From Haloplanus sp. GDY1 (GTDB lineage Archaea > Halobacteriota > Halobacteria > Halobacteriales > Haloferacaceae), in contig NZ_CP098514.1 in NCBI RefSeq assembly GCF_023703775.1, forward strand, positions 992,001 through 1,056,000: a DNA stretch of 64,000 bases. Reading direction: 5' to 3'. This document shows positions 60,915-64,000 of this stretch, piece by piece. The position numbers and the translations under genes were made by a program. The notes under the pieces are model-generated. The model was not told the origin of the DNA and made no database searches. It worked only from the letters and a program-made list of their open reading frames with translations. Position 1 is the stretch's first letter, and every line of letters begins with the position of its first letter.

Positions 60915-60929
60915 TTATCAACCGTGATA
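60915..60929 (-). promoter_or_regulatory. Palindromic TTMTC-N5-TGATA box before the HalOD1 gene
   Basis: TTATCAACCGTGATA, exact match with TATCA...TGATA arms, 14 bases upstream of TATA acataa (60895-60900). This is the one strict copy outside the che/arl block and links the HalOD1 gene to the regulon. Confidence 0.65.
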
Positions 60930-61211
60930 TTCTTCGCCGTCGGCCGCCGCGGCACCAACACTCATTTGCCGGGGTGGAGAATCCCCGGGGCGAGCGATGA
61001 CACTGGAGGACTTCGCCGCGTCGGGCGCACGGGCGGTGGGTGACGCCACCCGCCCGCGACGGAACCGCACGCGCCTCGCCGTCGGCCGCCGCGACCCGCC
61101 CCCCGAGCGAGCCGGCGGATCGAGCCACCCGAGGGACCGAGCGGCACGACCGCTCGGGCGGGGCGAGGTTCGTCGCCCGACGGGTCGAGGGGCGGGGAAC
61201 GGGAGCGTCGG
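60930..61211. other. Gene-poor region between HalOD1 and panE
   Basis: Very GC-rich. A 75-codon plus ORF (60997-61224, MTLEDFAASGARAVGDATRP...) is Arg-rich and overlaps panE by 13 bases; it is not halophile-like but sits where an upstream ORF would be. No clear promoter for panE was found. No other feature seen. Confidence 0.4.
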
Positions 61212-62114
61212 ATGGAGATCCTGATCTTCGGCGCCGGCAGCCTCGGGAGCCTCCTGGGGGGGCTGCTGGCGGGGGCACACGACGTGACGCTCGTGGGTCG
61301 CGACCCCCACATCGCGGCGGTCAGGGAGCGGGGGCTCCGGATCACGGGCGTCGAGGAGCGCGACGCCCGGCCGGCGGCGACGACGGACGGGCGGGATGCG
61401 AGCGCGGACCTCGCGCTCGTGACGGTCAAGGCCTACGACACCGAGGCCGCGGCCCGTGCCCTCGCGGCCGGCGACGTGAGCGTCGCGTGTTCGCTCCAGA
61501 ACGGCATGGGCAACGAGGAGGTCCTCGCCACCCACCTCGACGCGCCGGTCCTCGCCGGGACGACGACCTGCGGGGCGCGACTGGCCGGCCCCGGTCACGT
61601 CGAGTGGCTGGGCCGGGGGTCGGTCACGGTCGGCCCCTGGCGGCCCGACGACGGCGTCAACGCCGCCGAGCGCGTCGTCGCGGCGTTCCGCGCGGCCGGC
61701 GTCGACGCGGCGGTGACGACCGACGCGCGGGGGCTGCTCTGGGAGAAACTGGCGATCAACGCGGGAATCAACCCCGTCACGGCGCTGGCTCGGGTGGAGA
61801 ACGGGGCGCTGGCGCCGCCGGGCGACCTGTTCGACCTCGCGACGGCGGCGGGCGTGGAGGCGGCGCGGGTCGCACGCGCCGCCGGCGCGTCGCTGTCGGA
61901 CTCGGCGGTGACCGAGGCCATCGCGGACGTCGCCCGCGACACGGCGCGGAACCGCTCGTCGATGCACCAGGACGTGGCGGCCGGCCGCCGGACGGAGGTC
62001 GACGCGATCAACGGCTACGTGGTCGACCGGGCGGCGGAGGAGGAGGAATCGGTCCCGGTCAACCGAACGCTCGCGACGCTGATCCGGGGGTGGGAGGCCG
62101 GCGCGGAGGTCTAA
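61212..62114 (+). CDS. panE: 2-dehydropantoate 2-reductase
   Basis: 300 residues. FGAGSLGSLLGGLLAG holds the G-x-G-x2-G NADPH site; VTVKAYDT and SLQNGMGNEEVL carry the catalytic Lys/Asn, and LLWEKLAINAGINPVTAL the second conserved Lys. It reduces ketopantoate to pantoate. It precedes panB by 39 bases, so both steps of pantoate formation are joined. The start matches the first residue of the Rossmann strand (MEILIFGAG). Archaea can use pantoate kinase after this, not PanC. Confidence 0.92.
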   Translation: MEILIFGAGSLGSLLGGLLAGAHDVTLVGRDPHIAAVRERGLRITGVEERDARPAATTDGRDASADLALVTVKAYDTEAAARALAAGDVSVACSLQNGMGNEEVLATHLDAPVLAGTTTCGARLAGPGHVEWLGRGSVTVGPWRPDDGVNAAERVVAAFRAAGVDAAVTTDARGLLWEKLAINAGINPVTALARVENGALAPPGDLFDLATAAGVEAARVARAAGASLSDSAVTEAIADVARDTARNRSSMHQDVAAGRRTEVDAINGYVVDRAAEEEESVPVNRTLATLIRGWEAGAEV

Positions 62115-62153
62115 GGGGTATCGTTAATTCCCCGGCGGCCGAGTCGGGTGACG

Positions 62154-62924
62154 ATGCCAACGGTACAGGAGATCCGGCAGGCGTCGGCGGACGGGGAACC
62201 GCTGACGATGCTGACGGCGTACGACGCGCCGACGGCTGGAATCGTCGACGCGGCCGGGATCGACGTGATTCTGGTCGGAGACAGCATGGGCAACGCCGTC
62301 CTCGGCTACGACTCGACGCTCCCGGTGACGATGGAGGAGGTGGCGAGTCACACGGGCGCGGTGGCCCGGGCGACCGAGGACGCGCTCGTCGTCGCCGACA
62401 TGCCCTTTCTGAGCTACGGGACGACCGACGGCGAGGGGGTCGAGAACGCGGGGCGGCTGATCAAGGAGGCGGGAGCGAACGCGGTCAAGATCGAATCCGG
62501 TCCCCACACGGTCGGGCTGACCGAGCGGCTGGTCGACCTCGGGATCCCGGTGATGGCCCACCTCGGGTTGACGCCGCAGCGACTCAACGAGGTGGGCGGC
62601 TACACCCGACAGGGCACGACCGAGGACGAGGCCCGGGAGATCCGCGAACTCGCGCGGCGCCACGAGGAGGCAGGGGCGTTCTCGCTGGTGATCGAACACG
62701 TCCCCGACGACCTGGCCGCCGAGGTGACCGCGGATCTCGACGTGCCGGTGATCGGCATCGGGGCCGGCCCCGAGACGGACGGGCAGGTGCTCGTGTTGAC
62801 TGACGTGATCGGGCTCTCGGAGTCGACGCCGCCCTTCGCCGAGGAGTTCGGCGACGTGCGTGGGGAGATCGCCGACGCGGTGGCGGCGTACCGCGACGCT
62901 GTCGAGGGCGGGGAGTTCCCCTAG
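62154..62924 (+). CDS. panB: 3-methyl-2-oxobutanoate hydroxymethyltransferase
   Basis: 256 residues. LTAYDAPTAGIVDAAGIDVILVGDSMGN carries Mg-binding Asp residues, YDSTLPVTMEEV, VVADMPFLSYG, and IESGPHTVG follow. The SLVIEHVPDDLA segment holds the catalytic Glu and VIGIGAGPETDGQVLV closes the barrel. It adds a hydroxymethyl group to ketoisovalerate to make ketopantoate. I use the ATG at 62154 rather than the GTG two codons earlier. It shares three bases with the convergent TrmB gene. Confidence 0.93.
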   Translation: MPTVQEIRQASADGEPLTMLTAYDAPTAGIVDAAGIDVILVGDSMGNAVLGYDSTLPVTMEEVASHTGAVARATEDALVVADMPFLSYGTTDGEGVENAGRLIKEAGANAVKIESGPHTVGLTERLVDLGIPVMAHLGLTPQRLNEVGGYTRQGTTEDEAREIRELARRHEEAGAFSLVIEHVPDDLAAEVTADLDVPVIGIGAGPETDGQVLVLTDVIGLSESTPPFAEEFGDVRGEIADAVAAYRDAVEGGEFP

Positions 62925-63733
62925 TCCCCGCGGATCGCCGTCGCGAGCAGCGGGCGCATCAGCCCGACGACGGGCGCCTCGGCGCTGTCGGTCCAGACCG
63001 CGCGGTGCTTGCGGACGCCGGGCAGGTCCGTCGCGGCGTCCGCGCTGACGAGGAGGGCGTCCCCGTCGACCATGCAGACGCTCGTGACCGCGCCCGGTTC
63101 GATGGGGACCGACTCCCACCAGGTCCAGGTCTCGACCACGTCGGCGCCGTCGAGGGCGTCCCCGAGTCGGTCGCGGATCGACTCGTCCGGGGAGCCGACG
63201 GTCACCTCGACGCCGCCGTCGAGCGCGTCGACGAGGGCGCCGACCAGGTCCTCGCCGAGGAGCGCGTCGACCGCCAGGGCCAGCAACACCTCCTCGTCGG
63301 CATCGCCGACGAGCGTCGCCAGCCGCTCCGAGACGGCAGTTTCCCCCTCCATCGTCCACACCTCGCCGGCGCCGGTGGAGCGATCCGGCGACCCGAGACG
63401 GGGGAGGATGGCCCCGAGACGGTCGAGGCGGCTCCGGCACTCCTGTTCCAGCAGTTCGACGGCCTCGCGCGGCGAGACCGCCCGGAACCGGCGCGGCTTG
63501 GACTCCTGGACGCTCACGAGACCCCGGTCCTGGAGCGCGTCCATGCTGTCGTAGATGCGGGCGCGCGGCACGTCCGCCACCTCGCTCACCTCCTTCGCCG
63601 TCCCCTCGCGCAGGCGCGTGAGCGCCACGAAACATTTCGCCTCGTACTCGGTGAGTTCGAACGTCCGGAGCGTTCCCACCGCCTCCTCGACGAGCGAGTC
63701 GGTGCCGGCGTCCGAAGATGTGTGTTGGGTCAC
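62921..63733 (-). CDS. TrmB-family transcription regulator
   Basis: 270 residues (GTG at 63733; longer ORF to 63844 lacks coding character). Winged helix TFELTEYEAKCFVALTRLREGTAKEVSEVADVPRARIYDSMDALQDRG, coiled linker, C-terminal sensor (DEEVLLALAVDALLGEDLVGALVDALDGGVEVTVG). It resembles the two TrmB genes near 20-22 kb. It overlaps panB tail-to-tail by four bases. It lies divergent to the truncated gene at 63930 and may control it via the repeat at 63849. Confidence 0.85.
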   Translation of the reverse strand: MTQHTSSDAGTDSLVEEAVGTLRTFELTEYEAKCFVALTRLREGTAKEVSEVADVPRARIYDSMDALQDRGLVSVQESKPRRFRAVSPREAVELLEQECRSRLDRLGAILPRLGSPDRSTGAGEVWTMEGETAVSERLATLVGDADEEVLLALAVDALLGEDLVGALVDALDGGVEVTVGSPDESIRDRLGDALDGADVVETWTWWESVPIEPGAVTSVCMVDGDALLVSADAATDLPGVRKHRAVWTDSAEAPVVGLMRPLLATAIRGD

Positions 63734-63848
63734 GACGAGCGTCTCCCGTGTCGCTCCCCGGTTAGGATGACACCACCAAAAAGAGTCGGGTCCGCCGCGA
63801 GGTGCGTGTGGACGCCCCGCACAGTCTGTTTCGATCCGAATCAAAACA

Positions 63849-63871
63849 TAGTAGAAACTATTAAGATACTA
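63849..63871. promoter_or_regulatory. Inverted repeat TAGTA-N13-TACTA in the promoter of the edge gene
   Basis: Arms TAGTA and TACTA flank an AT-rich spacer with a TATA-like ctattaaga. The repeat lies between the TrmB gene and the truncated gene at 63930. It does not match the Halobacterium TrmB consensus but could be its operator. Confidence 0.3.
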
Positions 63872-63929
63872 CCAGACGTACGATGGGATCGAGAGGCGAC
63901 ACCGCGGCCTCGCGCCGCGACCGACAACC

Positions 63930-64000
63930 ATGAGCCAGCAGCCCCACTCCCTCCGAGAGGTCGGCGGGGAACAGCACGCGACGACCGACGCCAAGGAGAC
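63930..64000 (+). CDS. Truncated gene at the window edge
   Basis: Only 23 complete codons are visible: MSQQPHSLREVGGEQHATTD and on. No signal peptide or known motif. The ATG follows an AT-rich promoter and a possible operator. It diverges from TrmB and may be its target. Identity cannot be told from this stretch. Confidence 0.5.
   Translation, partial: MSQQPHSLREVGGEQHATTDAKE

Noticed and set aside
60997-61224. 75-codon ORF before panE as a real gene
   Set aside because: Arg-rich, no domain, weak promoter; kept only as a remark in the intergenic entry.
1-64000. tRNA, rRNA or CRISPR arrays
   Set aside because: No cloverleaf with a GGTTC-type loop, no rRNA-like stretch and no evenly spaced repeats were seen by eye; a tRNAscan run could still find a degenerate one.

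Overview
The window comes from a haloarchaeon (class Halobacteria). The predicted proteins are strongly acidic, GC is high, Tat-type and lipobox signals are common, and most promoters put a TATA-like element 26-30 bases before the start codon, so leaderless transcripts. It also carries lineage markers: halocyanin, HalX and HalOD1 domains, CheF, the arl archaellum genes and TrmB regulators. I cannot name the genus. No rRNA, tRNA or CRISPR array was recognised.

Layout. 1-4330 is an accessory block: the end of a tyrosine integrase, a PemK/MazF-like toxin with a winged-helix partner, a frameshifted membrane gene and an insertion sequence. 4400-7300 has a cupin, a ThiR-type thiamine regulator, a decayed ABC substrate-binding gene, NikR and a possible NikR remnant. 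7311-11349 carries two ECF-type nickel/cobalt uptake modules, only one of which has its own energising subunits. 11.3-22.6 kb is a loose stretch of lipoproteins, small membrane proteins, an ABC exporter operon and helix-turn-helix or TrmB regulators. 22.8-26.8 kb is a sulfur-relay locus: two YeeE/YedE halves, a rhodanese-MBL fusion, TusA, a DsrE-like protein and a DUF2270 protein. 26.8-32.5 kb holds CoaD, three universal stress proteins, an ABC exporter and a halocyanin.

32.5-55.5 kb is a complete chemotaxis and archaellum locus. cheW diverges from cheB-cheA-cheR-HEAT-cheF. A long reverse operon runs arlCDE-F-G-H-I-J-cheF2. Then come cheY-cheC-cheD, one archaellin, two RecA/KaiC-like ATPases and a second CheW. 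55.6-60.6 kb is a likely efflux unit (MMPL/RND protein, exported NPCBM/COG1361-like protein, TetR). 61.2-64.0 kb has panE, panB, a TrmB regulator and the start of a truncated gene.

The most interesting signals are non-coding. A palindromic box, TTMTC-N5-TGATA, lies 11-14 bases upstream of the TATA element at nine places between 33.2 and 60.9 kb, nearly always in front of chemotaxis, archaellum or signalling genes. This suggests an undescribed motility/signalling regulon. Separately, four genes (thiR, cheW1, cheB, cheW2) are preceded by tiny ORFs that start at or near the predicted transcription start and end in an ATGA or GTGA overlap with the main start codon. This looks like a leaderless-then-reinitiate translation device. 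A third signal, TATTG-N11-CAATA, occurs twice in the sulfur locus.
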